This document shows positions 1-10,756 of a stretch of 64,000 nucleotides of DNA, in pieces. The translations under genes and the position numbers were made by a program. Source of the stretch: Amoeboaphelidium occidentale (lineage: Eukaryota; Aphelidiomycota; Aphelidea). Location: contig JALGPX010000054.1 in assembly GCA_023515795.1 (NCBI GenBank), forward strand, positions 1-64,000. Reading direction: 5' to 3'. Under the pieces are notes generated by a model that saw nothing but the letters and a program-made list of their open reading frames with translations, was not told the DNA's origin and made no database searches. Positions within the stretch are counted from its first letter, which is position 1. Each line of letters begins with the position of its first letter.

Positions 1-225
1 CTTTCGCTTCAACGTATCTCTTGTCTTCAATTACTTGTCTCTCTGCGTTTTGCTTAACGCTGACAACCTGTGGTACGATCAGTGCCGGAAGCTTAAGAGC
101 TGATGAAACTGACTCCAGCGTGGTCAGTTCGAGACACCAGAGTAACCTGTGCCGTACCTTGATTTTGTTTGAAACACAGAATTTCATTAATGCGGGTCTT
201 CCAATTGTTTTTCGAATTTGTTACC

Positions 226-1744
226 ATGGCAGACAAGGACGAGCCCAAAGCCACGAACAAGCATGCCAAGCCCGAGAACATTTCGTATGAAATCTTCGCA
301 TCTACCACATTACACAAGATTCTTTCAGACAGCGGTGTTGAAATTACTTCTGCCTGTGGTGCCCCCGACCTTGTAAATAAGAAATTCACCAGTTCTCAAG
401 ATGAGTGGAAAGGCGTCTTCGAATCGATGACATCAGATGATTTATATGACAAGGAAGCTGAGTTTGCCACAATGGACCAGATTGAGATTGATTGTTTATT
501 ATATTCTTGTTGGTCAGACAAGGATGTTGTCTTCAACGATTTGTCGATTCAAATTGTTCCAGGTGACCAAGTGCTGGACAACTTGGAAGTACCTACATAT
601 GATTCGATTTCACCAACCGCCACGCAGAACCCTGAACTCATTGGAGATACCAACTGCTACATTGTGGGCGAAATTACCAAAGGCAAGAAGTACAGCGAGA
701 AGCTCGGTCAGCTGAACAAGATCGTGGCAGCGCTTAGAAAGAAGAAGGAACGTGACTTTCGTTCGAATAATACTATTGCGGAAGATGAAGAGTTGGACGT
801 TCTCTCGATTATTCAGTATGCCATTCTTGTTGTTGCGAGTGCTGTGGATGTTTTAACGGTGAGGAAGCATTTTCGTAATCGTAAGTGGATCAAGCGCTTG
901 TGCGATGCCGGTCGTCTTCTGGTAGTGACTATTCCTTCTGAGGATGCAGGCGAAATGGCAGCTTCTATTGCAAATGATACAGCTACGTCTGTTTCGAATT
1001 CTACCATAAAGCGAATGATCAAGAACGCCCAACTTCGCACAGAGGAAGCAAAGCGTCGTACAGCAGAGTTGGAAGAGTTACGTGCTGCTGACGAACGTGT
1101 TCGTATCCAGCTGCAAAATTCGGTAGACTTCTTCGGAAACACACTGAAACAGTTGGGAGAACAATACGAAGCGAGGATGTTACATTTGAGTGAAAATGAT
1201 CGTATCAAACGCAGGGAAGAAATTAAACAGGCTATCATTCTGTATGAAGCAAAGCTCAGTGAAGCCCGCGCCAAGTTAACGGAGTTCCACGAGCGTACAC
1301 TATTAGTCGATAGCGGTAAAATATAGAGGTGAAATTTTTGATACTAAAACAGAAGAAAAGACATCGAAAGCCATACAGCTGTTGTCAGATCACAAGCTAC
1401 TTCTTCCTGAGGAACGATGGTCATCGAAATCTACAGCTGAACCTTCCACTTCACATACCTCAAAGCCGATCACAGCGCTAGAAGTTATGAAACTAAAGAA
1501 AACGGAACCTATAACAGGAAAAATAGCAAAAGGAGAAAGAGTGTATTGTATTTTCACTGATACTAGAAAGTGCATTGTCGTGAATAGAGAGTGGTCACTA
1601 GGAAAAGTGTTTCATGTCTGTGGCATTACACATGGACAGAAGCTAAATGACATGCCATCAGAGAGTGTCAATAAGCAGGACACTTGCAATACGATTCTGC
1701 GTAACACAGGTGTTTTAAAAGATACAATTCTGATATCGGAATAG
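226..1744 (+). CDS. Hypothetical coiled-coil protein, two exons
   Basis: I do not recognise a family. The ATG at 226 (MADKDEPKATN) has a good context (ACC before ATG) and is preferred to the in-frame ATG at 169. The first exon would end in a stop at 1326, but a 37-nt intron (1316..1352, GTAAAA donor, branch-like GATACTAA, acceptor ACAG) joins it in frame to the reading frame ending at 1744, giving about 493 residues. The first 150 residues look globular. The stretch NCYIVGEITKGKKY near residue 155 is followed by a basic segment. A long charged coiled coil spans about residues 265 to 370, with many Glu, Arg and Lys. There is no signal peptide or membrane helix. The C-terminal exon is Ser/Thr/Lys-rich and then globular. 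QCR6 begins 40 bp downstream on the same strand. Function unknown. Confidence 0.6.
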
Positions 1745-1783
1745 ATTCTGCAATTGTTTTCTTCAAAACGGTAATACCATCAA

Positions 1784-2218
1784 ATGGAAGATCCAGTCGA
1801 TAAGAAGGAAGACATCGAAAGAGGCAATTTCATAATAAAAACGAATGAAAATAATTCCTTTCAAACTGTAGAGTGCGCAGAGACACACTGTAAAGCTGTC
1901 AAAGTCAGACTGGACAAATGCGCAGAAAGAGTGTCTGCCAACAACGACGGGGATGAAAATTGTGTCGAAGTAAGTGGAAGATGACGTAGTCGCTGGGCTT
2001 TGGGCTTTTTCCGTTTTCAATAGAGAAATGGAATTAAAAGCTGTGATATATGCTCGATGTTCATACGTTTACTACGATTATAAGAACAGAACTAATTGTG
2101 TTTAGGAATTCTTTGATTTGATGCATTGCGTGAATGAATGCGTAAGTTCCTTTAGAATATCACAACAATTGGCTGATCTCTTTAGGCTCCTGATAAAATC
2201 TTTCATGAACTGAAATAA
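1784..2218 (+). CDS. QCR6: Cytochrome bc1 complex hinge subunit (UQCRH/QCR6)
   Basis: This is the acidic hinge subunit of respiratory complex III, in the mitochondrial intermembrane space, which helps the bc1 complex interact with cytochrome c. Three exons are visible: 1784..1969, 2106..2141 and 2186..2218. Introns of 136 and 44 nt both start GTAAGT and end TTTAG. The spliced product has the family's paired cysteines (CAETHC, LDKC) and the C-terminal hallmark EEFFDLMHCVNEC followed by APDKIFHELK, which aligns with the human ending HKLFNNLK. About 84 residues are predicted. An extra 16 residues (GNFIIKTNENNSFQTV) sit before CAETHC where relatives have none. This 48-nt stretch could be an in-frame GC-AG intron (about 1826..1873), leaving 68 residues. 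Identity is clear; the exact exon 1 is not. Confidence 0.88.
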
Positions 2219-2356
2219 ATTCACCGTCTCTCTCTAAAACTGTAAAGTTTCTCTATCTTTTCGAATCGGCTGGCTCGCTTTTGCAGCGCAGTCGAATCAA
2301 CCCAAAATCCTCGAGCCAAAAATTTTCCATCGCCTCCACGTATTTTCAACTTAAAA

Positions 2357-3583
2357 ATGACTCAAGCTAAGCCAACCATTTACTCTTACCCTGAAAACGT
2401 ACGCGTTTACAAATCATTGATCGCTGCTCAGTACGGAAATGTCGATGTCGACGTTACCACTGTTCAGATTGGCACCGACACTGCTAAGCCTGAATTCTTG
2501 GCAAAGTTCCCATTGGGAAAGGTTCCTACTATGGACACTCCTGAAGGACCTTTGTACGAGAGTGACGCCATGTCTTACTACTTTGCATTGAAGGCTGGTT
2601 TGGTCGGATCTTCTGATTACGAGAAGGCTTTGGTATTGCAGTTTGCTTCTTTTGCATCTGCTGAATTGCTCTTCAATGTTCAGAGATGGTATGCTCCTTT
2701 CTTTGGTTGGTACCCATACAACAAGGTTGAAGAACAGAAGGCAAAGGACAACTTGCACAGAGCTATGGCTGCTTTGGACAAGACTTTGGCTAAGAAGACC
2801 TTTTTGGTTGGTGAGCGCATCACTTTGGCTGATATCTCTGTCGTTTGTTCATTGTTGAACGGTTACAAGATGGTTTTGGCAAAGGAATGGCAAACAAAGT
2901 ACCCTCATGTTTTGCGTCACTTTGTTACTTGTGTTAACCAGCCTCAATTCAAGAAGGTTGTTGGTGAAATCAAGTTGGTTGAGACTGCAATGGTTTACGA
3001 CCCAAAGAAGGCTCCAAAGGCTGAAGCAAAGAAGGAAGAGAAGCCAAAGAAGGAACAGCCAAAGAAGGAAGTTGACTTGGAAGAGTTGGCTGAGCAAGAA
3101 AAGAAGGAAGAGAAGAAGAAGAATCCTTTGGATGAATTGCCTCCTTCATCTTTTGTTATGGATGCTTGGAAGAGATTCTACTCCAACAATGAAACGGCTG
3201 ATGCAGTCAAGTGGTTCTGGGAAAACATTGACAAGGAAGGATACTCTCTTTGGAAAGTTACTTACAAGTACAATGAAGAGTTGGGTGCTATCTTCATGAG
3301 CAGCAACTTGATCGGTGGTTTCTTCCAGCGTTTGGACAGAGCTAGAAAGTATGCTTTCGGTTCCATGATTGTTACTGGTGAGGCAAACAACAACAAGATC
3401 ACTGGTTACTTCTTGTTCCGTGGTCAGGATGTTCCTTTCGAAGTTACTGATGCTGCTGACTATGAATCTTATGAATTCAAGAAGGCAGACTGGGAACAGT
3501 CAAAGGCTGAATTCAATGACTACTTGAAGTGGGAAGGTTCAAATTTGCCTGGACCATTCGCTGACGGAAAGATCTTCAAGTAA
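2357..3583 (+). CDS. TEF4: Translation elongation factor 1B gamma
   Basis: This is the gamma subunit of the eEF1B guanine-nucleotide exchange complex, which recycles eEF1A-GDP in the cytosol and scaffolds the catalytic alpha subunit. The 408-residue single-exon product has the normal layout. Residues 1-200 are a glutathione-transferase-like fold (MTQAKPTIYSYPENVR at the start, LVGERITLADISVVC in the helical part). A Lys/Glu-rich linker covers about 215-260. The EF1G domain follows (PLDELPPSSFVMDAWKRFYS through WEGSNLPGPFADGKIFK at the very end). The codon use is strongly biased to a small set (TTG for Leu, AAG for Lys, GTT for Val), unlike its neighbours, as expected for a very highly expressed gene. 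The 5' flank from 2219 is short and shared with the QCR6 3' end. Confidence 0.97.
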   Translation: MTQAKPTIYSYPENVRVYKSLIAAQYGNVDVDVTTVQIGTDTAKPEFLAKFPLGKVPTMDTPEGPLYESDAMSYYFALKAGLVGSSDYEKALVLQFASFASAELLFNVQRWYAPFFGWYPYNKVEEQKAKDNLHRAMAALDKTLAKKTFLVGERITLADISVVCSLLNGYKMVLAKEWQTKYPHVLRHFVTCVNQPQFKKVVGEIKLVETAMVYDPKKAPKAEAKKEEKPKKEQPKKEVDLEELAEQEKKEEKKKNPLDELPPSSFVMDAWKRFYSNNETADAVKWFWENIDKEGYSLWKVTYKYNEELGAIFMSSNLIGGFFQRLDRARKYAFGSMIVTGEANNNKITGYFLFRGQDVPFEVTDAADYESYEFKKADWEQSKAEFNDYLKWEGSNLPGPFADGKIFK

Positions 3584-3630
3584 ATTCAAGGAAGATTGAA
3601 TAAATCAGATGAAGAAATTGTAGGAGTCTA

Positions 3631-4641
3631 TTAAGCGGCAATGTTTGCAAAGTTGTTATCTTGCGAGTTTGTGTTTGTGTTCACTGGATTTACCGCAAGT
3701 CCACTGTTTAAACCATTGATATTGTTTGTCTGTGGGATATTGACTGATGGAGCGATAGTATTCGCTTGTGGAACGGTGTTAAAAGAATTTTGAAGAAGTG
3801 ACCGTAGGTTGCAGTTTAGACCAGGGGTATTAATTATGTTTTGGATTTGTTGCTGTACTTGAGGCTGTGATTGAGGCTGTGCGCTTTGTGCGACTTGACC
3901 ATTATTTCCAGCAAGGCCTGCTGTAGCCGTACCAAGAAAAGGTGCCCTGTTTCCGATGTTGCTTCTGGCGATATTTTGAAAATTACCAAAGAAGTTGCGA
4001 CGACGACCGCCTCTTCCACCACCGCCTTCTCTAAAATTTTCTCTTTGACCGAAACCACCGATACCTCTGTTACCGATACCCGCCATATTACCCGCACGGT
4101 TGGCACCTCCTCGGCTGCATCCCGCGGCTGCACATCCAGCACAATTACCTCGACTAGAACCGCTACCCCTAGTAGCACCAGCGCCTCGACTAGCACCTGC
4201 ACCTCGACTACAGCCTGCCGAAGCACCTCCTCGAGCACCACCAATTCCTCCCCCGACTTGACCGCCTCCTGCTCCTCCTCTTCCTCCACGACTACCACCA
4301 GCACCTGCACCACCACGGCCTCCACATCCTGCACCAGCACCACGGCTGCCTCCGCCTGCACTACCTCTTCCATTACCACCTGAACCACCTCGGCCTCCTC
4401 CACAACTTCCGCCACCTCTACCGCCGCCTGCTCCTCCTGTACCACCACCACGACCTCCACCACCACCACCTCTACCACCTCCTCCTCTACCACCCCCTCC
4501 TCCACCTTTGCCTCCTCCGCCTTTGCCTCCTCCGCCTCCGCCGCCACCTTTACCGGGTGTTCTTTTGTAAATATGTGGCCTGTAACATTCCACCGATACC
4601 ATCAATAGTACCACGAGAAGTATAATTATCTTGATATTCAT
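3631..4641 (-). CDS. Glycine-rich secreted or wall protein
   Basis: The 336-residue product starts with a signal peptide (MNIKIIILLVVLLMVSVEC, cleavage likely near residue 19). A low-complexity region of about 170 residues follows, made of GGGG, GGK, GGR, GGS and GAG units with scattered cysteines (CGG, AGC, CAGCAAAGC). After a basic patch (GGGGRGGRRRNFFGNFQ) the last 130 residues are Asn/Gln/Val-rich without repeats (NINGLNSGLAVNPVNT). The composition fits an extracellular structural or cell-wall protein rather than an RNA-binding protein, because it has a signal peptide and no RGG-RRM organisation. The repeat also creates long antisense and off-frame open frames (for example 3834..4547 and 3871..4383), which I regard as shadows. 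It is convergent with eEF1B-gamma, 47 bp apart. Confidence 0.75.
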   Translation of the reverse strand: MNIKIIILLVVLLMVSVECYRPHIYKRTPGKGGGGGGGGKGGGGKGGGGGGRGGGGRGGGGGGRGGGTGGAGGGRGGGSCGGGRGGSGGNGRGSAGGGSRGAGAGCGGRGGAGAGGSRGGRGGAGGGQVGGGIGGARGGASAGCSRGAGASRGAGATRGSGSSRGNCAGCAAAGCSRGGANRAGNMAGIGNRGIGGFGQRENFREGGGGRGGRRRNFFGNFQNIARSNIGNRAPFLGTATAGLAGNNGQVAQSAQPQSQPQVQQQIQNIINTPGLNCNLRSLLQNSFNTVPQANTIAPSVNIPQTNNINGLNSGLAVNPVNTNTNSQDNNFANIAA

Positions 4642-4947
4642 CTTTAAGACGTCTTAGAATAAGCTGAAACAAACAATAAGGCACTGCATAGTCCATTCAC
4701 CGTACCTCCCAGCAAACTTCCAGGCCAATCAAACCAGACCTCCCATTGCTTACCATGTTACCCATTGAGCTGGCTAAAACTTCGTCGTGCAGAATGATGT
4801 ATGATCTAGATAATCTCAAGATTAAGGGTCCTTTCCTGCGTGAAAATTCAAAATTAGCGTTTCGAAATGCGGCGCCGCAAACATTTCCGCCCAATCATTG
4901 CTTGATAACAATCCGTCATATTTGTTGTGGTTTTCGTTCTTTCAAAG
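4642..4947. other. Divergent intergenic region
   Basis: About 306 bp between the glycine-rich gene (leftward) and the GH5 glucosidase (rightward), so it probably holds both promoters. Short open frames here have no recognisable product. A pyrimidine-rich stretch (TTGTGGTTTTCGTTCTTTC) precedes the glucosidase ATG. No clear TATA box, RNA gene or repeat was found. Confidence 0.5.
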
Positions 4948-7609
4948 ATGTCGAACAGCACATTGCAAATAGACGGCAAATGGTTTAAAGACTCAATGGT
5001 AAGTTTAGATTTGGTACGAGTACTAACCAGTTCTTCAGGGTCGCACGATCATGCTTCGCGGCGTGAACTTGTCTGGCAATTGCAAGCTACCTGCTCGTCC
5101 TATTGTGACATCTCATACAAGATTTGACTCTGACGGAAATGATATCTTCTTTAATCATCGCACTGTCTCATTTCTTGGGAGACCATTCCCTTTGGAAGAT
5201 GCTGATGAACACTTTATGAGGTTGAAGAGTTGGGGTTTCGAGTTTCTGCGTTTCCTTGTGACTTGGGAAGCTTTGGAGCACGGAGGTCCAGGTGTAATTG
5301 ACCATGAATACTGCGACTACGTTGGTAAAGTCTTGGAAGTTGCCGGAAAGTACGGTCTTAAAGTGTTCATTGATCCTCACCAAGATTGTTGGTCAAGATT
5401 CACTGGTGGCTCCGGTGCTCCAGGCTGGACATTAGAGTTGGTCGGGTTCGACATGAAAAAGTTCAAGAACACAGAAGCAGCACTCATTCATAATACTTAT
5501 GCCGATGACGAAAAAGGCTTGATGGAGTTTCCAAAGATGATTTGGCCGACAAACTATTTTAAATTAGCATGTGCAACAATGTTCACTTTATTCTTTGGCG
5601 GCAAAGATTTCGCTCCTCTTTGCATGGTTGATACAGAGAAGAACGAAATGGTTCTCTTGTCTAAAGAAGAACACGAAGAAGTTCTTTCAGGAGCATCAAA
5701 ACAGAATCTTGTGAGCATTCAAGATTATTTACAAGATCATTACATTAGTTCTATTCAGTCGCTGGTAAAGCATTTGAAGACCAATTATTCTGTGCTAGAC
5801 ACAGTTGTAGTTGGCTATGACACGCTAAATGAACCTTCAGGAGGCTTCTTGGAATGGCCTGACATGAGGAGCTTTAGTAACCACCAAGAGCTCAAGAATG
5901 GCATAACACCTACTCCTTTACAATCCATGTTGCTGGGTGAAGGTGTTTCTCAGGAAGTTGATGTTTGGACTTTTGGTAGTTTAGGTCCTCGCAGATCTGG
6001 TTCAAAAAGGGTTAATCTTGATGGCGAGCGATGTTATTTACCAGGAAAAAGCTGCATATGGCTTCATCATGGTTTATACTCAAAGCAATTGGAATCTTGT
6101 AATAAGCCTGATTATTTCGCTGTGAATCCAAAGACTAACAAGAAAGTCGACTGGACTTCTGATTACTGGAAACCTTTTGTGAGGAACTACTCCAAAAGAA
6201 TACGAGACGCTCATCAAGACGCATTGATTTTCCTTGAACCTCCCGTTAATGAGCCTCCGCCAATGTTCGAGGAAGAAGACGACGCCGAGATTTTACGCAG
6301 AGTGGTTTATACGCCGCATTGGTATGATGGAATCACGTTGATGAACAAGAGTTTCTCTCGCTGGTGGACTGTTGACTTTATTGGCTATAAGCGTGGAATT
6401 TACTCCTCTATTTTGAGCGCTCTCAGCTTTGGACCAAGAGGCGTTAAAGATAATTTCGCTCGTCAATTAGGCATGATCAAGTCCGAAGGTTTGGCATTTA
6501 TTGGAGATATACCTTGCCTTATTGGTGAAATCGGCATTCCATTTGATATGGATAACAAAAGCGCTTATAATAATGGAAACTATAGCAAACAGAAATTAGC
6601 GCTTGATGCGAATATGAGTGCTTTGGAGCGAAATCTATTGAACTTCACATTATGGAACTACTGCGCTGATAATGTCAACAAATGGGGAGATAATTGGAAT
6701 GGTGAAGACTTGAGTTTGATCTCTCTAGACATGTCAAAGAAAATTGGGCTGTCGAGCAGAAGTGTTGCTAATGAACCTGTAAGAAAGAAGATGAGAAGAG
6801 AAAGGACGATCGATACTTCTTATACTATGGACTCTGGTATCGGCAGAAGCATTAAATCTGAGACCGACTCTATTGGCGATGTCTCTTTGAATCAACTTGT
6901 GAGAGCAAGTCCAACAGTTTCCAATGAAGAAGTTTCTGAAAAGAAGCATGTTCGATCAAAAACAGATCCTGTTGATCTGTCAAGGACTGACCTTTCTGAG
7001 GCTGCAAGAGCTTTGTCGGCATTCTTGAGACCTTATCCAAAGAAGACTTGCGGAACTCCTGTAGAAATTTCTTTTGATTTTGAATCTAAAAGAAAGACTT
7101 TCAAATTCAAGTTCAGTTCTGGTTCATCTTTATACGGAAAAGAATCATCTGGTTCAAGAAATATTGGTGAGGGTACTGAAATATTTTTGCCTATCCATCA
7201 TTTTGGTTATCCAGTGCAGCTTTTACTTCTGCTTCCGGAATACTCTGCATCAGGGAAAAAGGACAAATCTTTCTTTAGTTTCCCAATTACGTCTAGTCAA
7301 CAAGGAATTGACAAGAAGACCATTTTTGAAGATGGAAACTCAATTTTCTTTGAAGTTCAAGTCTCGGATGGCAGTTGGACTTTTGACGCAGCAACACAGA
7401 CTCTTCACTACTTTCATGCAACAAAGAAGCTTGATACTATGAAAACGGCGTCTGTAAGTGGAAAGAAATCTCCGGATAACGAAAAAGGCTCTTTGATGTC
7501 TGAGAATTCTTCAGAACACGAAATTATAGTTACTGTCTCTCAACAAAGAATTAAGTCTGGCGGTTCTAATGCAGAAGCAAAGCCTGCTAGTTTCTGTAGC
7601 ATTTTGTAA
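4948..7609 (+). CDS. EGH1: GH5 endoglycoceramidase-related steryl/glucosylceramide beta-glucosidase (EGH1/EGCrP2 type)
   Basis: This is a fungal GH5 glycosidase of the EGCrP2/Egh1 group, which hydrolyses steryl glucosides and glucosylceramide inside the cell. The start is the small exon 4948..4998 (MSNSTLQIDGKWFKDSM), joined by a 41-nt intron (4999..5038, GTAAGT, branch TACTAAC, TTCTTCAG) to GRTIMLRGVNLSGNCK, the usual opening of this family. About 873 residues are predicted, near the size of yeast Egh1 (764). The acid/base sits in YDTLNEPSGG (about residue 285) and the nucleophile in LIGEIGIPFD (about residue 510). Substrate-pocket motifs HQDCWSRF and TPHWYDG are present. No signal peptide is seen, fitting a cytosolic or vacuole-associated enzyme. 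Residues about 600-680 are Ser/Arg-rich and probably disordered, followed by a C-terminal beta-sandwich. Confidence 0.92.
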
Positions 7610-7733
7610 ATACTCATAAAATTCAATTTTCATGACCATATTTTTAAAATTCTGTATGATATTGAGTGTTGACAACGCGTAGCAACGAAAGCTATTTTTA
7701 TCAGAGGCTTTTCTCCTCAGCTTGACTACTTGG

Positions 7734-10611
7734 ATGAGCACAACTACAACCGCCAATTCCAACCTTATTCAGGATCCAACTCAAGTACTAGCTGGTTTAG
7801 CTGTACAGTTTGGACTCACGATCGCCATCAGCGCAGGATGTCTGATACTGTTTGAGTTCTTACGTCTAAAGTATCCATGGATCTACTCACCAAAGTACTA
7901 CAGGGATAAGCCAGTTGCTTTTGAGAAACCATCATCAAAGCGTAAGAATCAAAGATTGACTAATGGGTATGTGATCATTGTTTCAAGGTCCTTACAATCA
8001 TAGAGATGGAAGTAAAGACGAGGAACAGAATCATAGGTCTCTCTATAATCCTGGTCAGAAGTTCTTCTCATGGATTAGACCCACTCTACATTCAGGAGAC
8101 TCTTTACTTGGAACTCATGCAGGTCTTGAAGCAACCATGTTCTCAAAGTTCATGTCGTTCTCCACAAAGTATTTTATGATCTTGTCATTATTCTCCGTGG
8201 TGTTCTTGATTCCTATTAATGTTGTTATGGGTACATTCAAGGCGGAAGATAAATCAGGCTTCGGTCTGCATACACTCTCTATCGCGAGTATTCCTAATGG
8301 TCACACGTTATTATGGGTCCCAGCTGTAATGACAACTTTCTTTAGCGTAATTGCAATGTATTCTTTCTGGAAGTTCTGGAAAGACTTTGCGGTTTTAAGG
8401 GAAGCATATTTGGATCATTTGGTTCATAATCACGACTTATTCATGCGCACTATTCTGATCACAGATGTTCCTGAAGGATGCAGAAATGAAGATCAAATTG
8501 CAGAAGCTGTTGACAGGACTTTAAAAGAAATAATTGAGCAAGATTGTTATCATGAATTCAAAGACAGAATTTATGGGGAGCAGAAGAACAGAAACACGAA
8601 AGGGTTTCAGGAATCAGCAGTAGATCACGTTGTACTGGATAGAAAAGTTGAAGATATAGCTACAATTCTTGAGAAAAGAAACAAGGATTTATCAATATTA
8701 GAACACAGACTGGTAGAGTTTGTGAAAGAACTTAACGCGAAAAAGGACGATTTGGGGGAAGAAGAAGCTTACGATGGCAGCTTGTTAAAGTTGAACTCAT
8801 CAGCTGAAAGGTTGAACAAGAAAGACGACGATGCGGAATCTCAAACGGCTAATTCAGGAATGCTCAGCAGGTTTAAATCATGGTATAGCCATAATAAGGC
8901 CGAAAAAAGCGTCAGGACTATTGCTGACATTGTGAGTGCAAAGAAGCAAATATTGGGTCAGAACGTTCCAGTTGCTGCACTTATTAAGTTAACTCATAAG
9001 CTGGAGAAACGAGGACTGCACTACTTCACAGAAACAAAAGAGCAAAAAAGAATATGCTGCGGTCGTCCGAAAGTTATTCCTTCCATAAGCGATTTAGCCA
9101 AGGGAATTGAAGAGAGCGACAAGACTATAAATAACGCAAGATGCCAGGAAAGAGATTATGAAATGAAGAAGGATAGCATCTTATCACAGAAATTTGTATC
9201 ATTGCATCCTGCACAATCAGCAGTCTTGGTCACATTAAAAACTGGAGAAGCTGCCGCGTTGCTTTCCAAGTATGGATCGATAAAGTTAAACAACGATGAA
9301 TTCATCACAAGCCAATGCAATTCTGCTCCTCAGCCCAGTGACATTCATTGGAACAATCTATCGGTCTCCTCTAAAAAGCGAAGATCAAGGAGTTTCTTTG
9401 TAAACACGTTTGTTGCTGCGCTTGTAATTTTCTACTTGTTGCCTGTCACTGCTATAATTGGATTGACAAATTTGGAGAATCTTGCCAAGAACAATCCTTC
9501 CCTTTCGGTGTATCTCAAGAATGTATGGTTTGTTGCGTTCATTCAACAAGTGGTCCCTACAATGTTGCTGTCATTGTTCATGGTGTTACTGCAATACATT
9601 CTTGCATATTTGTCAAAGTTTGAGAAACCACGAAGCTTTAGCGATCAAGAACGTGGAGTTATGTCAAAATACTTTTACTTTGAGTTATTCAATGTTCTGT
9701 TTGCGTTCTCCATCGGATCATCATTATTTGATGTTGTTACTGGATTGCTTCGTAATGCTGAGAACGTCATAAGGCTATTGGCTATAACTATGCCTCAGGT
9801 AATTATTTGATGTACATTTACTTACTTTTAGAATGCTGCGTTCTTTTTGAACTACGTGGTTTTATGCACGTCTTTCTTTTCCGTTGAATTGCTGCAAGTT
9901 TTCCAAATTGTACAAGAGTTCTTTTTCTTCTGGTTTGTAGATTCAAAGACACCGCGCTCTATATTCAAACTTAAAAATAGGAACTTGGTGGTTGATTACA
10001 GTTATTGGTATCCATCAGTGGTACTGACGTTCATCATTGGTTCAGTCTACTCAGCAATCTACCCTATCATTACAGTCTTCTGCTTTGTGTACTTCTTTGT
10101 GGGTAATCTGATTTTTCGTTACCAATTTTTGTATGTTTATACTCAGCAGTATGAAACGGTCCAGGGATTATTCTCATCTTTCGCATTCTCTAAAGTCATT
10201 CTTGGTCTTTTGTTGCAGCAAATCACAATGTTTTGCTTTTTACTGCTCAAAGAAGCTTACTTGGCAGCAGGTCTTCTGTTATTTCCAACATTTTGTGTTA
10301 CTGTTTTCTTTCATTTTGTGATTAAGAGGAAGTTCCGAGGAAATATGAAGACATGGGGATCATATCTTGTGGAAAGAATGACTCGGGAAAAACCTGCATT
10401 TTCAGATAGTTCGGATTCTGACACAAGCACAGGGGATTTATTGTCATCTGTAAACGAAGCCAGTGAACAAAAAGAATCTTTAGAAAATCACTCAGCAAAG
10501 AATTATACGAACCCTGTTTTCACACAGCCATTAAAGCATTTATGGTTACCAGCAAAAACTAAGCAAAGGATCTTGGAACTTATTGAAGAGAACAAGAAGC
10601 AATCGAAATAA
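7734..10611 (+). CDS. CSC1/OSCA/TMEM63-type mechanosensitive cation channel
   Basis: This protein belongs to the TMEM16-fold family of hyperosmolality- and tension-gated, calcium-permeable channels. Three exons (7734..7941, 7988..9798, 9832..10611) encode about 932 residues. The introns are 46 nt (GTAAGA) and 33 nt (GTAATT). Domain order is a first helix (LAGLAVQFGLTIAISAGCLILFEF), the conserved WIYSPKYY and RPTLHSGDSLLGTHAGLEATMF region (the family's W..R.pe..il...GlDa equivalent), helices 2-3, and a long cytosolic loop (about 170-470) with RNA-recognition-like fold segments RTILITDVPEGC and AVLVTLKTGEAAALL. A bundle of about eight helices follows, from FVNTFVAALVIFYLLPVTA to the FHFVIKRKF end. 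A Ser-rich cytosolic tail ends at KKQSK. The gene is convergent with the WD40 kinase at 10757. Confidence 0.9.
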
Positions 10612-10756
10612 AGAGAGATCTCTAATTTCAATGGTATCGCGCTAATGTCATGATCGTTGGCCAACTTGTTCAACCGTTCGTTGACTTCAGTGATAATAAT
10701 TTCATTAAATATGTTGCTGGGAATTGATGATGAACAGCATATTCTTTTGCGATCGA

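Noticed and set aside
3834-4547. Long open frames on both strands across the glycine-rich gene
   Set aside because: They arise from the GGN repeat read in other frames (poly Val/Glu, Thr/Ser); only the frame with a signal peptide and normal C-terminus makes sense.
4746-5127. Short rightward frames before the glucosidase
   Set aside because: They overlap the true first exon or its intron; the small exon at 4948 with a 41-nt intron explains the region better.
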